DNA from: Ruminococcus difficilis | GTDB lineage: Bacteria; Bacillota_A; Clostridia; Oscillospirales; Acutalibacteraceae | Direction: 5' to 3' | Assembly (NCBI RefSeq): GCF_016680995.1 | Contig: NZ_JAEQMG010000010.1 | Coordinates: 37,107 to 101,106 of the forward strand | Length of the DNA stretch: 64,000 nucleotides | Shown here: positions 15,882 through 24,798 of the stretch, piece after piece | Layout of the letters: each line of letters opens with the position of its first letter | Position numbering within the stretch: position 1 is the stretch's first letter | Notes under the pieces: model-generated | Database searches by the model: none | What the model was told of the DNA's origin: nothing | The model's input: only the letters and a program-made list of their open reading frames with translations | Program-made: the position numbers and the translations under genes

Positions 15882-17702
15882 ATGGAGAAAAGAGAAAATC
15901 TGCGCAATATCGCGATCATCGCGCATGTTGACCACGGCAAGACGACACTGGTCGATCAGCTCCTCAGACAGTCGGGTATCTTCCGCACCAATGAGGTCGT
16001 CAATGAGCGCGTCATGGACAGCAACGATCTGGAGCGTGAGCGCGGTATCACGATCCTGTCGAAGAACACCTCCGTCATGTACGGAGATACCAAGATCAAT
16101 ATCGTCGATACCCCCGGACATGCCGATTTCGGCGGCGAGGTAGAGCGTATCCTGATGATGGTCGACGGCGTACTGCTGTTGGTCGACGCGTTCGAGGGCT
16201 GTATGCCGCAGACGCGTTTCGTGCTGAAAAAGGCGCTGGGACTGGGCAAGAAGCCGCTGGTCGTCGTCAATAAGATCGACCGTGACGGCGCTCGTCCCGA
16301 AGAGGTCATCGACGAGGTGCTTGATCTGTTCATCGAGCTCGGCGCGGATGACGATCAGCTCGAATTCCCCGTTGTCTACGCGTCGGCGCGTGAGGGCGTA
16401 TCCTCGCTCGATCCCTATGAGATGACTCCCGATATGAAGCCGCTGTTTGAGGCGATCATCCGCGAGATCCCCGCTCCCGAGGGTGAGATCGACGCTCCCT
16501 TACAGCTGCTCGTATCCAATATCGAATATGATGAATATGTCGGACGCATCGGCATCGGCAGAGTGGAACGCGGACAGATCAAGTCCGGTCAGCAGGCGGT
16601 GCTGTGCCATCAGGACGGCACCACCTCCAATGTAAAAGTCAGCAAGCTCTATGAGTTCGAGGGCTTGAAGCGCGTCGAATGTGACGAGGCGAAAATGGGC
16701 GATCTCGTCTGCATCTCCGGTATCGCGGATATCAACATCGGCGAAACCATCTGCGCGCCCGATCATATCGATCCGCTTCCGTTCGTCAAGATCGACGAGC
16801 CGACCGTATCGATGAACTTCATCGTCAACAATTCGCCGTTCGCGGGTAGAGAGGGCAAGTATGTCACCTCCCGCAACATCCGCGACAGGCTGTTCAAAGA
16901 GGTGGAGACCAATGTGGCGCTCCGCGTGGAGGAGACCGCCTCCGCCGATACCTTCAAGGTTTCCGGCAGAGGCGAGCTCCATCTTTCGATCCTGATCGAG
17001 ACCATGCGCCGTGAGGGCTACGAGTTTCAGGTCAGTCGTCCGCAGGTCATCACCAAGATGATCGACGGCGTTCTGCATGAGCCGATCGAATATCTGATGA
17101 TCGAGGTGCCCGAGAATTACGTCGGCGCCGTCATGGAAAAGCTCGGTTCCCGCAAAGCGGAGCTGATCAATATGGGCACGCGTGAGGGCGGCTCCACTCA
17201 TATCGAGTTCCGCATCCCGTCCCGCGGTTTGATGGGCTATCGTCCGGAGTTTCTGACCGATACCAACGGCAACGGCATCATGAATCACGTATTCGATTCC
17301 TATGAGCCGTACAAGGGCGATATCGTCACCCGTCATCAGGGTTCTCTGATCGCCTTTGAGACCGGTGAGACCGTCACCTACGGTCTGTACGCGGCTCAGG
17401 AACGCGGCAGACTCTTTGTCGGACCTGGTGTGGACGTCTATGAAGGCATGATCGTCGGCGCTTGTCCCAAGGCGGAGGATATCACCGTCAACGTCTGCAA
17501 AAAGAAGCATATCACCAACACCCGCGCCTCGGGCTCGGATGAAGCGCTCAAGCTCACCCCGCCGTCCATCCTGTCGCTCGAGCAGTGTCTTGAGTTTATC
17601 GCGGATGATGAGCTGGTCGAGGTCACACCCGAGAGCATCCGTATGCGCAAGGAGATCCTCAGCAAGGAACAGCGCATGAAGCACCAGTTCAGGAATAAGT
17701 GA
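15882..17702 (+). CDS. typA: Ribosome-associated GTPase TypA/BipA
   Basis: 606 residues from the ATG at 15882 (AAGGTG just upstream), giving the family's usual [20 protein letters not shown] start; in-frame starts at 15858/15861 would only add a short tail. GTPase motifs [17 protein letters not shown] and NKID are present, then EF-G-like domains and the C-terminal TypA domain. It binds the ribosome and helps 50S assembly and stress adaptation. A TATAAT at 15803-15808 probably belongs to its promoter, although the -35 is weak. A family B repeat follows the stop. Confidence 0.95.
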   Translation: MEKRENLRNIAIIAHVDHGKTTLVDQLLRQSGIFRTNEVVNERVMDSNDLERERGITILSKNTSVMYGDTKINIVDTPGHADFGGEVERILMMVDGVLLLVDAFEGCMPQTRFVLKKALGLGKKPLVVVNKIDRDGARPEEVIDEVLDLFIELGADDDQLEFPVVYASAREGVSSLDPYEMTPDMKPLFEAIIREIPAPEGEIDAPLQLLVSNIEYDEYVGRIGIGRVERGQIKSGQQAVLCHQDGTTSNVKVSKLYEFEGLKRVECDEAKMGDLVCISGIADINIGETICAPDHIDPLPFVKIDEPTVSMNFIVNNSPFAGREGKYVTSRNIRDRLFKEVETNVALRVEETASADTFKVSGRGELHLSILIETMRREGYEFQVSRPQVITKMIDGVLHEPIEYLMIEVPENYVGAVMEKLGSRKAELINMGTREGGSTHIEFRIPSRGLMGYRPEFLTDTNGNGIMNHVFDSYEPYKGDIVTRHQGSLIAFETGETVTYGLYAAQERGRLFVGPGVDVYEGMIVGACPKAEDITVNVCKKKHITNTRASGSDEALKLTPPSILSLEQCLEFIADDELVEVTPESIRMRKEILSKEQRMKHQFRNK

Positions 17703-17704
17703 TT

Positions 17705-17784
17705 CAGGCTCCCTTTGGTAAAGGGAGCTGTCACATGACATTGTGTCATGTGGCTGAGGGATTGTATAATTGATCGAACGTAAG
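17705..17784. repeat. Family B interspersed repeat
   Basis: AGGCTCCCTTTGGTAAAGGG-AGCTGTC, inner hairpin ACATGACATTGTGTCATGT, GGCTGAGGGATTGTATAATT-GATCGAACG. It starts 3 nt after the typA stop. Confidence 0.8.
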
Positions 17785-17812
17785 TGAGAATCCAAATAAT
17801 TTGAATACTGCC

Positions 17813-18700
17813 ATGGAATACATCATACTTGATTTGGAGTTTAACGGCACCTACTCGAAGCATCGTCACAAGTTTGTGAACGAGATCATCGAGTTCGGTG
17901 CGGTCAAATGTGACGAACAACTGAATATTATCGAGATCTTTTCGGAGTTGGTCAAGCCCCAGATCTCCAAAAAGCTCAATTCTCATGTCAGCGCTCTGAC
18001 CCATATCACCATCGATGAGCTGAAAAAGAGCAACAACTCATTCTCTCACGTGATGTCGAAATTCCGCAAGTTCCTCGGCGACGGCGTTTTGATGACATGG
18101 AGCAACAGCGATGTGCTGGTGCTGATCGAGAATTACAAGTATTTTTACGGCAATGACAAGCTGCCGTTTATGAAGTACTATGTCAACCTGCAAAAGTATT
18201 GCGAGAGGGCGATCGGCTACAGCGACAAAGCCAGACAGCTCGGACTGTCCGCCTGCGCCGAGATGCTGGGCATCACGTTTGAGGAAAACAGCCTGCATCG
18301 CGCGTATAATGACGCGGAGCTGACGGCGGCATGCTTTAAGGCGCTCTATGACAAAGAACTGCTGCAGCAGTACATCTATACCTGTGACGATGATTTTTAT
18401 CGCCGCGTCAACTTCAAGAATTACAATATCTGTGATCTCAAGAACCCCAATATCAACAGGCACGAGATGTACTTCAACTGTGAGAAATGCGGCAGACGCG
18501 CGCTGCGCCGATCAAAATGGCGGCTGAAAAACCGCTCCTTCCGCGCAAACTTCCGTTGTCTGAGATGCCGCAGGGATTTTGAGGGACGCATCACATTCAA
18601 GCAGTGTTACGATCACGTCAATGTCTCAAAAAAGACCGCGGAGATCGAACGCAAGGATAAGAAAAAGCGCAAAAGCGCGGAACCTAAAACCACATCATAA
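17813..18700 (+). CDS. DEDDh 3'-5' exonuclease with a C-terminal zinc-finger-like tail
   Basis: 295 residues from the ATG at 17813 (a TTG at 17801 is also possible; neither has a strong binding site). The exonuclease domain is about residues 1-185: first acidic pair in ILDLEF, middle acid near MTWSNSD, and the last block HRAYNDAE with catalytic His and Asp. After about residue 220 comes a Cys-rich section with C-x2-C (NCEKCGRR) and C-x2-C (RCLRCRRD), likely a single zinc ribbon, followed by a Lys-rich end. The catalytic part resembles the KapD/ERI-1-like group that trims RNA or single-stranded nucleic acid. The tail may bind nucleic acid. Substrate unknown. Confidence 0.8.
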   Translation: MEYIILDLEFNGTYSKHRHKFVNEIIEFGAVKCDEQLNIIEIFSELVKPQISKKLNSHVSALTHITIDELKKSNNSFSHVMSKFRKFLGDGVLMTWSNSDVLVLIENYKYFYGNDKLPFMKYYVNLQKYCERAIGYSDKARQLGLSACAEMLGITFEENSLHRAYNDAELTAACFKALYDKELLQQYIYTCDDDFYRRVNFKNYNICDLKNPNINRHEMYFNCEKCGRRALRRSKWRLKNRSFRANFRCLRCRRDFEGRITFKQCYDHVNVSKKTAEIERKDKKKRKSAEPKTTS

Positions 18701-18703
18701 AAA

Positions 18704-18734
18704 ACGGCAGATCATTCTGCCGTTATATTTTTTT
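18704..18734 (+). terminator. Rho-independent terminator
   Basis: 8-bp stem ACGGCAGA / TCTGCCGT followed by TATATTTTTTT. Confidence 0.85.
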
Positions 18735-18764
18735 AAAGAATTAGAACAAATATTCGAAAATCTA

Positions 18765-18793
18765 TTGATTTACGGTAGAAATTCTGCTATAAT
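18765..18793 (+). promoter_or_regulatory. Strong promoter of the leader RNA and sigma-like genes
   Basis: TTGATT (18765-18770), 17-bp spacer, TATAAT (18788-18793). The predicted start is at about 18800, exactly where the structured segment begins. Confidence 0.8.
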
Positions 18794-18800
18794 AATAGTA

Positions 18801-18968
18801 GGGAACATATGATCGATCGTAATGATCCCGTTCAAAAGCGGTGATGCTACGCTTTTGAAACTGCCGAAACGGCGCGAGTAGCCCCATACTCAATTGAATA
18901 CGTTAACGCGATCGGGAACAGATTTGATTTTCCGCAAACGGATGATGTCATCGATCAAATCGGTTCTC
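18801..18968 (+). ncRNA. Structured leader RNA with mutually exclusive helices (class unknown)
   Basis: About 215 nt lie between the promoter and the ATG at 19017, with no ORF. It contains a perfect 10-bp hairpin TTCAAAAGCG / CGCTTTTGAA (18831-18859), a small GCCG-AAA-CGGC hairpin, and a 3' arm at 18950-18968. That arm can pair either with GGGAACATATGATCGAT (18801-18817) or with GGGAACAGATTTGAT (18914-18928; 14 bp with one mismatch). Both partners begin GGGAACA, so the fold is switch-like. I see no match to riboswitch or T-box signatures I know. It is a cis-regulatory leader or a stand-alone RNA. Confidence 0.55.
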
Positions 18969-19016
18969 TGTTGCCAACCTATGTTTTAAAACGCAGTCTA
19001 TCGAAAGGACAATTGA

Positions 19017-19235
19017 ATGAATTATTGTGAATGGGCGGCGGCGTACCGAGAGGACGCCTGTCGCGTACTAAGCGTGATCGAGAAGAAAAAGGCGTTATTG
19101 AATGACAAAAAACTGAATGCTGACGCGCGCAAATCAATCGGCGATACGATCATCGAATATCGTCGGATCTATCGGGAGTTGCTGAAAACTGCCGAGCATT
19201 TGCGCACGCGCGGAGGAAATGCTCATGCGGCGTGA
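19017..19235 (+). CDS. Small helical protein paired with a sigma-region-4 protein
   Basis: 72 residues, ATG behind AAAGGA. Largely charged helices (MNYCEWAAAYREDACRVLSV to the end), no signal or membrane segment. It overlaps the next gene by 11 nt, so the two are translated together and may form a complex. I do not recognise the family. Similar small helical proteins are encoded beside ArpU/sigma-like regulators in Clostridia and their phages, which is the only hint to its role. Confidence 0.65.
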   Translation: MNYCEWAAAYREDACRVLSVIEKKKALLNDKKLNADARKSIGDTIIEYRRIYRELLKTAEHLRTRGGNAHAA

Positions 19236-19521
19236 GAGGATGTTCCTCGATGAAGAGAACAGCGATCTCATCGCGTATTCGCTGTATCAGCAGGGTTCTT
19301 CCAATCGCATGGAGCGCGAGCGGATGAAGCGTATCCTCTCCCGCGCGATCCGTCGCGAGCTGACCGATCGCCAGCGTGACTGTATCACGATGTATTATTT
19401 GGAAGGTATGAAGATGAAGGATATCGCGACAGCGTTGCATCTTTCTAAATCCACTGTCACTCGACATATCCAGTCAGCCACGCATAAGCTGCAAAGGATC
19501 GCCTCCTACTATCAGCGCTGA
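19225..19521 (+). CDS. Sigma-70 region 4-like DNA-binding protein
   Basis: 98 residues from the ATG at 19225, which has GGAGG 8 nt upstream; the ATG at 19219 is too close to that site. The C-terminal half has the region 4 pattern: L-T-D-R-Q-R-D-C-I-T-M-Y-Y-L-E-G-M, then the helix-turn-helix MKDIATALHLSKSTVTRHIQ. Region 2 is missing, so it cannot be a full sigma factor; it is probably a regulator that recognises promoter-like DNA. Transcribed behind the structured leader at 18801. Confidence 0.8.
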   Translation: MRRERMFLDEENSDLIAYSLYQQGSSNRMERERMKRILSRAIRRELTDRQRDCITMYYLEGMKMKDIATALHLSKSTVTRHIQSATHKLQRIASYYQR

Positions 19522-19541
19522 TATGAAAAAAGAATAATGAA

Positions 19542-19567
19542 AACGCCGCTGAAAAGCGGCGTTTTTG
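19542..19567 (+). terminator. Rho-independent terminator
   Basis: 9-bp stem AACGCCGCT / AGCGGCGTT with a GAAA loop and a T run. Confidence 0.9.
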
Positions 19568-19683
19568 CTTACTTTAAAACTTTCTTTTTCTTTTGTCCCG
19601 GTTTTGTCATAGTGGATCGTATATTATCTATTCAGTTCAGCGAAAACAACTTCTGAATAATCGACTGTAAGGAGTAATGAAAG

Positions 19684-21555
19684 ATGAAAAAGAAATTCAG
19701 AACCAGGATCATTGCAGGTATGCTCACAGTAATCACAATGTTTTCTACCGCCGGCGCGGTAATCACGCCTGTCTGCGCTGCCGAGGTTAACAGCAACGCG
19801 GTCAAAAACGTGTCTGCTTGTGACGTGGTGGAAATGATAGACAAGATGGTAGATATCGCTGTGGATGATTCTACGCCGATGGTAAAGCTAATGGCGTCGG
19901 GCGGCATGGAGGTGCTCAAGCGCCTTTGCGCTAACCTTTTTGATGAGGAGCAACCCGGTTGGGATCCCGGCGAACAAATCTCTCGATCGACCGACGAGAT
20001 CATGACGGAGTTAAAGACGATCGAAACGAATATGGACGCTTATCACAATGAAGAAATGAAGACACTCGGCAACATCCAATCCATGCTTGATGAGCAGGGT
20101 GACGAAATCAAAATGTCAACCTTTTATACCATGGAACGAGATGTGGCTGCAGATCATGAGTATTTCAGAAATAATATCGCAAAGAATGAAGCCGCTATTA
20201 ACTCAAACCTGACAGATACAGGCATCAAATTGAATGACAATGACACAGAAACGATCAAGGTGATCGATAAGACCACGAAAGCATCCTATGACTATATTGT
20301 CGAGCATAGCGATATCACAAAGGGCTTTACCCGGATGAAGAAGTATCTCGACAAAAGCACCTGCGGTTATGAAAGCGATTACTTCAGTGTGATTGAAAAG
20401 ATCGCCAAACGTCATTATGATGAAACGGTTGACGGAATGATCACAGCCAACGGCGAGGGCTTTGGCAGCACTGAAATGTTGAAGCAGCTCCCGAATTACG
20501 ATGAAAAGGTTGTCGGTTTGGCTACCGGCTACGAATGTGTAGCTCTTCTGTATTATTTCGATTGTCTGCAAATCGCGCAGCTGAATTATCAGTCAAGGAA
20601 TTACACCGCATATTCCGATTATCTCAACAGCACCTTAGATACAAGGCTGAGTGATTTCAGAGCCGCGATCACCCTGAGCAACAACATGCTGGAGAGTGAG
20701 ATCAATAGTGACGTCGAAACGATGAATAGTATCACCGAAGCTTACAAAAGTATGCTTTCCGACTTCAATAACAGCAAGGCGGCGGAAATCAAGATCACAG
20801 CAGGCGGAAACGAGTATCAGTTCACCGTTGACGATGCAATGAGAGGCTGGATGGTGATCGATACCATGACGGCATACGATACAACAGAGCCCGTTACCTA
20901 CGCTTCTTTCACGCTTGACAGAGATTGGATCGTAAAGGACGCCGAAAATGGCTTCATTCCCGAAGGCGTCGGCATCAACACCGCTTCTGCTTACAAAACG
21001 CTCATGGAGAAGTATGATGTTTCTCCTGAAAGAGCTTCTAATATGGGACATCCGCAGCTGATGCTTCCGGCCTACAGAAAGACTGATGATAAACAGCCAA
21101 CAAGAGATTATGCCATGACCTTTGACCTGAATCTGAACGGGTATACATTGGGCGGGAAAAACGATGTATGGCCGGAGCTCTCGTATATTAATACAAAGCA
21201 GGACTACACGCTGAACATCAACGGCGATCCCGATCGGAACAGCACCCTGAATGTTGATTGCATCGAAGTAACGGATTTCTTTTCAAGGAACAACTTCGGG
21301 TTGACACTCAATGTGAACGATGTGAAGTTGAATAAAGTAACAGATTCAAAACCTTTTTCCGAGGCATTGTTTATGTTCAGTACCTTATCAACAGATATCA
21401 AAACGAATGCCTATGTAAAAAACTGTGATATTACGCTGAAAGGTAGCAGTGCGCTTAACAGATATTCCCACGAAAATCCACAATGGCCTGGTACCTTCAT
21501 CCAAAACGATACATTCAACATGGACATTGTCAATACGACAGTCAAAAATGTATAA
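19684..21555 (+). CDS. Secreted protein, long helical N-region plus beta-rich C-region, function unknown
   Basis: 623 residues, ATG behind AAGGAG. A signal peptide (residues 1-32, ending VCAAEV) directs export. Residues about 70-400 look mainly alpha-helical with Asp/Glu/Lys-rich stretches. A tract near 265-285 (KVVGLATGYECVALLYYFDC) is the most hydrophobic. After about 470 the sequence becomes beta-rich with Asn-rich rungs (LNLNGYTLGG, LNINGDPDRNSTL, LTLNVNDVKL), like the start of a right-handed beta-helix; only a few rungs are present before the stop. A long helical bundle with a central hydrophobic part also occurs in alpha-pore-forming proteins, but I cannot support that further. Monocistronic, followed by a hairpin. 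Confidence 0.75.
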   Translation: MKKKFRTRIIAGMLTVITMFSTAGAVITPVCAAEVNSNAVKNVSACDVVEMIDKMVDIAVDDSTPMVKLMASGGMEVLKRLCANLFDEEQPGWDPGEQISRSTDEIMTELKTIETNMDAYHNEEMKTLGNIQSMLDEQGDEIKMSTFYTMERDVAADHEYFRNNIAKNEAAINSNLTDTGIKLNDNDTETIKVIDKTTKASYDYIVEHSDITKGFTRMKKYLDKSTCGYESDYFSVIEKIAKRHYDETVDGMITANGEGFGSTEMLKQLPNYDEKVVGLATGYECVALLYYFDCLQIAQLNYQSRNYTAYSDYLNSTLDTRLSDFRAAITLSNNMLESEINSDVETMNSITEAYKSMLSDFNNSKAAEIKITAGGNEYQFTVDDAMRGWMVIDTMTAYDTTEPVTYASFTLDRDWIVKDAENGFIPEGVGINTASAYKTLMEKYDVSPERASNMGHPQLMLPAYRKTDDKQPTRDYAMTFDLNLNGYTLGGKNDVWPELSYINTKQDYTLNINGDPDRNSTLNVDCIEVTDFFSRNNFGLTLNVNDVKLNKVTDSKPFSEALFMFSTLSTDIKTNAYVKNCDITLKGSSALNRYSHENPQWPGTFIQNDTFNMDIVNTTVKNV

Positions 21556-21563
21556 CGAAATAG

Positions 21564-21596
21564 AAAGACGGCGGGTTAGCTCGCCGTCTTTCGTTA
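21564..21596 (+). terminator. Terminator hairpin
   Basis: 10-bp stem AAAGACGGCG / CGCCGTCTTT followed by a weak T run (TCGTTAT). Confidence 0.65.
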
Positions 21597-21678
21597 TGCT
21601 GTTCGGATTTGTCCACAGCTTTAGTGATCAGTGGTCAGTGAGCAGTTGATGGATAAATAACCCGCCCGACTTAGAATA

Positions 21679-21725
21679 AAAAAGAAAATGGGACTGTAAA
21701 AACACCGAGGTGTTTCACAGTCCCA
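21679..21725 (-). terminator. Strong Rho-independent terminator of the glycosyltransferase gene
   Basis: On the minus strand TGGGACTGT ... ACAGTCCCA with an inner ACACC/GGTGT stem, then TTTTCTTTTTT. Confidence 0.85.
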
Positions 21726-21763
21726 TGATACGTGATTATTGTTGTGGTTTTACTGAATCATTC

Positions 21764-23347
21764 TTATTCAAACAGTACCTTGCTCTTCTTGTGCAGCGCT
21801 CGCATACTCTCAACAAATCCGTACACGGCAAAGGGAATCAGCAGGATGAAGTAGGGGAGGATATACTGACTTTTTCCCTCGAATATCAAGTGATACAGCG
21901 CGCCGCCGAGGATCGCGACCGGCAGGATCAAACTCTCCGTATTGAGCTTTTTGCGGAAGATTAACCAGATCATCCCCGCCGTAAAGAAAATGTAGGTCAT
22001 CATCACGTAGTAGTTGAACCAGTTGTCGAATACCTTTGACAATCCGCCGGAGTAGACAGAGTCCACGAGCTTGGGCAATTGCTCACCCTCGGGATAATCG
22101 TGCTTGCGCACCTGACTGATCCAGATGGATTCAAAGCTCGGTTCATTATACTGGCTGATCAGCTTTTGCTTGTAGAACTCAACGAACTGATTATTCTTTG
22201 TCAGCGTGTCAAAACGCTGTTTGATGCCCTCTGACGCGACCTTGTTTGCTTTTTCGACGTCCATATTGGCGTCTCGCATGGTTTCCATCGCCTTACCGTT
22301 GTACCAGCCCGGCGCCATACCGGATTCACAGATGCCCATGTAGGCGTACATCTTTTGCGACACCTGCGTGTTCAGCTCCACACCGCTGCGGGCGGAGTAG
22401 CTGTATATCACGAGCTTCTGCAGTCCGACGGAGCACAGGATCATCGCGGCGATGACCGCCAGCGCGAGGAATCGCTTCTTGCCGATCACGTGCAGCAAAA
22501 GCGCGATACATACCGCCGCCATGAGGATCATGTTGTTATACTTGAGCAATACCGAAACCGCCATCAGCAGTACGGCGAATACGGCGAATTTGATCTTGTT
22601 CTCCCGCATATAGCGGATCACAAAGTACACGCTCCATACCGAGAACGCCAGACCTAAGATCAGTCCGTAGGTGAAGGTGGTCATGAACATCGGCTGGAAG
22701 CAGATCGTCAGCGCGATCGCCGTGATATTGGTGACCGATTTGCGGTCAAAGAGCTTTTTGGTGATCATCACCAGTCCGACATAGATGCAGTCGAGCGCGA
22801 TCACATTCGGGATCTGGAAAAGGATGTCCGAGCTGCCGGTGCCGAATATGCGGTACAGGATCTCGGCAAAGAATACATAACCCAGCTGGAACGGATAGAA
22901 GAGGTAATAGCTGTGGTTGCCGTAATACTCCCATGAGGTGTGGAAGCTCTGATAATTGTTCTTCGCCGCGTCACGCGCCGTATTGAGCAGGATCATCGCG
23001 TCGCCGCTCGCGATCGACTTGACCAGCGTGATCCATACGAGCGACAGGATCGTTGTCACCAACAGCATCACGCCGACGATGAATTTGGTGTTGAGCTTGC
23101 TGATGGAAAAGTTCTTTCTCAGCGCAACAAGCGCGCCCAAGATCGTCAAGCCGATGAGCGCGATATTCGTCAGCACCAGATCCTTATCAAAGTTGACGAT
23201 CTCCGCGTAGGGATTCGCCGGATCGATGCGACAGGTCTGTAAGATGGATGCGACCGACAATAACGCAAACAGCACCGCGATCAGATAGATCGCGATACAG
23301 GAGCAGATCTGTACGGTTTTTGTTCTCGCATTGAGTGTCTTATCCAC
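21764..23347 (-). CDS. Multi-pass membrane glycosyltransferase-like protein (GT39/ArnT-type)
   Basis: 527 residues from a GTG at 23347 with AAAGGAGA 6 nt upstream; the longer frame adds 32 residues without a site. About twelve hydrophobic segments are present. The first extracytoplasmic loop carries the acidic residues and aromatic motif typical of polyprenyl-phosphate-sugar dependent transferases (SGDAMILLNTARDA near residue 130, then HTSWEYYGNHSYYLFYPFQ). A long loop near 330-440 is followed by further helices. It probably transfers a lipid-linked sugar to a wall polymer or protein outside the membrane. Acceptor unknown. Monocistronic with a strong terminator. Confidence 0.75.
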   Translation of the reverse strand: MDKTLNARTKTVQICSCIAIYLIAVLFALLSVASILQTCRIDPANPYAEIVNFDKDLVLTNIALIGLTILGALVALRKNFSISKLNTKFIVGVMLLVTTILSLVWITLVKSIASGDAMILLNTARDAAKNNYQSFHTSWEYYGNHSYYLFYPFQLGYVFFAEILYRIFGTGSSDILFQIPNVIALDCIYVGLVMITKKLFDRKSVTNITAIALTICFQPMFMTTFTYGLILGLAFSVWSVYFVIRYMRENKIKFAVFAVLLMAVSVLLKYNNMILMAAVCIALLLHVIGKKRFLALAVIAAMILCSVGLQKLVIYSYSARSGVELNTQVSQKMYAYMGICESGMAPGWYNGKAMETMRDANMDVEKANKVASEGIKQRFDTLTKNNQFVEFYKQKLISQYNEPSFESIWISQVRKHDYPEGEQLPKLVDSVYSGGLSKVFDNWFNYYVMMTYIFFTAGMIWLIFRKKLNTESLILPVAILGGALYHLIFEGKSQYILPYFILLIPFAVYGFVESMRALHKKSKVLFE

Positions 23348-23417
23348 GTTATTCTCCTTTGTTGATACTTCTTGATAAAGCCCTATGCTTCTTTTGATCA
23401 GGGCTGCGGGGATCGGA

Positions 23418-23624
23418 TTAGAGTGAAAAATCTTCTTTATCAAAGGACTTCAGCGGCGCCATGCCCTTCGGTTCGCGCATGATGGGATTGTATTTGAACT
23501 TTTTGCACTTACCGTTTTTCAGCTGTTTGTTAACGGTACAAAACTGTGACTCGCCTTCATTCTTTGAATATTCACAATACACGCAGGAGGGAACAATATT
23601 CTTCCCGAACAGTTGTTTTTTCAT
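23418..23624 (-). CDS. Small conserved Cys-rich protein
   Basis: 68 residues from the ATG at 23624 (GGTGAT upstream). Four cysteines in two parts (PSCVYCEYSKN ... QFCTVNKQLKNGKCKKF) suggest a small metal-binding knuckle. The rest is basic with a conserved-looking end KSFDKEDFSL. Proteins of this layout are common in Clostridia with no known function. It has a promoter that shares its -35 with the divergent pgeF promoter. Confidence 0.75.
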   Translation of the reverse strand: MKKQLFGKNIVPSCVYCEYSKNEGESQFCTVNKQLKNGKCKKFKYNPIMREPKGMAPLKSFDKEDFSL

Positions 23625-23674
23625 TTCTATCACCAAATAGCAGTAATCTTTGTAAAAGTTGACTTAACTAAAAT

Positions 23675-23726
23675 AGTATAGCATTATATTTTGACTATTG
23701 CAAGTCATTGATGAACGTAGTATAAT
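23675..23726. promoter_or_regulatory. Two divergent promoters sharing one palindromic -35 hexamer
   Basis: TTGCAA (23698-23703) is its own reverse complement. Rightward: 17-bp spacer then TATAAT (23721-23726) for pgeF. Leftward: 17-bp spacer then TATACT on the minus strand (23680-23675) for the Cys-rich protein gene. The two polymerases would exclude each other. Confidence 0.7.
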
Positions 23727-23731
23727 ATTTT

Positions 23732-23895
23732 AGCCTCCCTTTCCTAAGGTACCCCCGTTGGGGGAATGTCCAAAGCACAAGGGGAGATTCCCCTGTTAGG
23801 GGAAATGTCCGCAAAGCGGACAAAAGGGTCGGCTGTCTTCGCAGAAGAAGCCGTTTCCGGCGAGGAAGGTGGCGCAAAGCGCCGGAGGGTTGTCT
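23732..23895. repeat. Expanded family B repeat in the pgeF leader
   Basis: CCTCCCTTTCCTAAGG at the left and GGAGGGTTGTC at the right enclose a chain of short hairpins: CCCCCGTTGGGGG, GGGGAGATTCCCC, TGTCCGCAAAGCGGACA, and GGTGGCGCAAAGCGCC. It lies wholly in the 5' untranslated part of pgeF. Confidence 0.75.
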
Positions 23896-23932
23896 TGTTT
23901 CCTCTTTTATTTATATCTTAATGGAGATTTTT

Positions 23933-24760
23933 ATGGACTTTCAATCGAACGTTTTTACTTTAAATACCGTAGACGGTGTGTCGTTCCTGACATATGACCG
24001 TTTATCCGGGATCCCTTTCATCCGTCACGCTTTTTCGACAAAGCACGGTGAGGGTACCCGCACCATCCATCCGATGGACATGAGCTTTGACCATGATGAC
24101 CGTGAGGCGGTCACGGAGAATTATCGGATGTTCTGCAAAGCGGCGGGCTTTGACTACCGCTCATTGGTCGCGTCCTCACAGGATCATCATACCTTTGTGC
24201 GCGTCGTGACCTCCGCCGAGAAGGGGATCGGCATCTATCGTGAAAAGGACATCATGAGTGTTGACGGCTTGGTGACGATCGAGCCGGGCGTGACCTTGTG
24301 CACCTATTATGCCGACTGCACGCCGCTGTTCTTTGTCGACAGCCGTACTCACGCGATCGGTCTGGCGCACGCGGGATGGCGCGGTACGGTGGGCAGGATC
24401 GCCGAAAAGGTGATCGACGCCATGCGCGACAGCTTCGGTACCGATCCCGCCGATCTGATTTGCGCCGTCGGGCCGAATATCTCCGTTTGCTGTTACGAGG
24501 TCGACAAGGCGTGTGCCGATGAATTCTACGCGCTGGGACTCAACAGTGATCGATTCGTATTTCCGAAAGACGACGGCAAATTCATGGTGGATATGCTCGA
24601 GTGTAACCGTCAGATTTTGATCTCCTGCGGCGTCAAGCCGGAGAATATCACCGTCAGCGACGTATGCACCAAGCATAACAGCGATCTCTTGTGGAGCCAT
24701 CGCGCGACAGCTGGCGACCGCGGCACCATGTGCGCCATGCTGCGCATCAACGCGGAATAA
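23933..24760 (+). CDS. pgeF: Laccase-domain protein, purine nucleoside phosphorylase/YfiH family
   Basis: 275 residues from the ATG at 23933, with GGAGA 5 nt upstream. Family motifs are complete: S-S-Q-D-H-H near residue 75, the Cys/His block TYYADCTPLFFVD, HAGWRGTVGRIAEK and CCYEVD. The zinc-binding triad His-Cys-His is in place. Members of this family act as purine nucleoside phosphorylase/adenosine deaminase or in peptidoglycan editing. Expression should come from the promoter at 23698, with a repeat in the leader. It ends at a bidirectional terminator shared with the convergent pseudouridine synthase gene. Confidence 0.92.
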   Translation: MDFQSNVFTLNTVDGVSFLTYDRLSGIPFIRHAFSTKHGEGTRTIHPMDMSFDHDDREAVTENYRMFCKAAGFDYRSLVASSQDHHTFVRVVTSAEKGIGIYREKDIMSVDGLVTIEPGVTLCTYYADCTPLFFVDSRTHAIGLAHAGWRGTVGRIAEKVIDAMRDSFGTDPADLICAVGPNISVCCYEVDKACADEFYALGLNSDRFVFPKDDGKFMVDMLECNRQILISCGVKPENITVSDVCTKHNSDLLWSHRATAGDRGTMCAMLRINAE

Positions 24761-24767
24761 TGCAGAA

Positions 24768-24798
24768 AAAGACATTCCCTGTTTGAAGGAATGTCTTT
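24768..24798. terminator. Bidirectional terminator between convergent genes
   Basis: 11-bp stem AAAGACATTCC / GGAATGTCTTT with A/T-rich flanks on both sides. The stop codon of the minus-strand gene lies in its right arm. Confidence 0.8.

Noticed and set aside
18801..19016. Identification of the leader RNA as 6S RNA, a c-di-GMP switch or a T-box
   Set aside because: The characteristic conserved sequences of these classes are not present, and the RNA runs into a coding region without a terminator, which argues against 6S.
19017..19521. Prophage remnant suggested by the sigma-region-4 protein and its small partner
   Set aside because: No other phage gene, integrase or att repeat is nearby; flanking genes are ordinary chromosomal genes.
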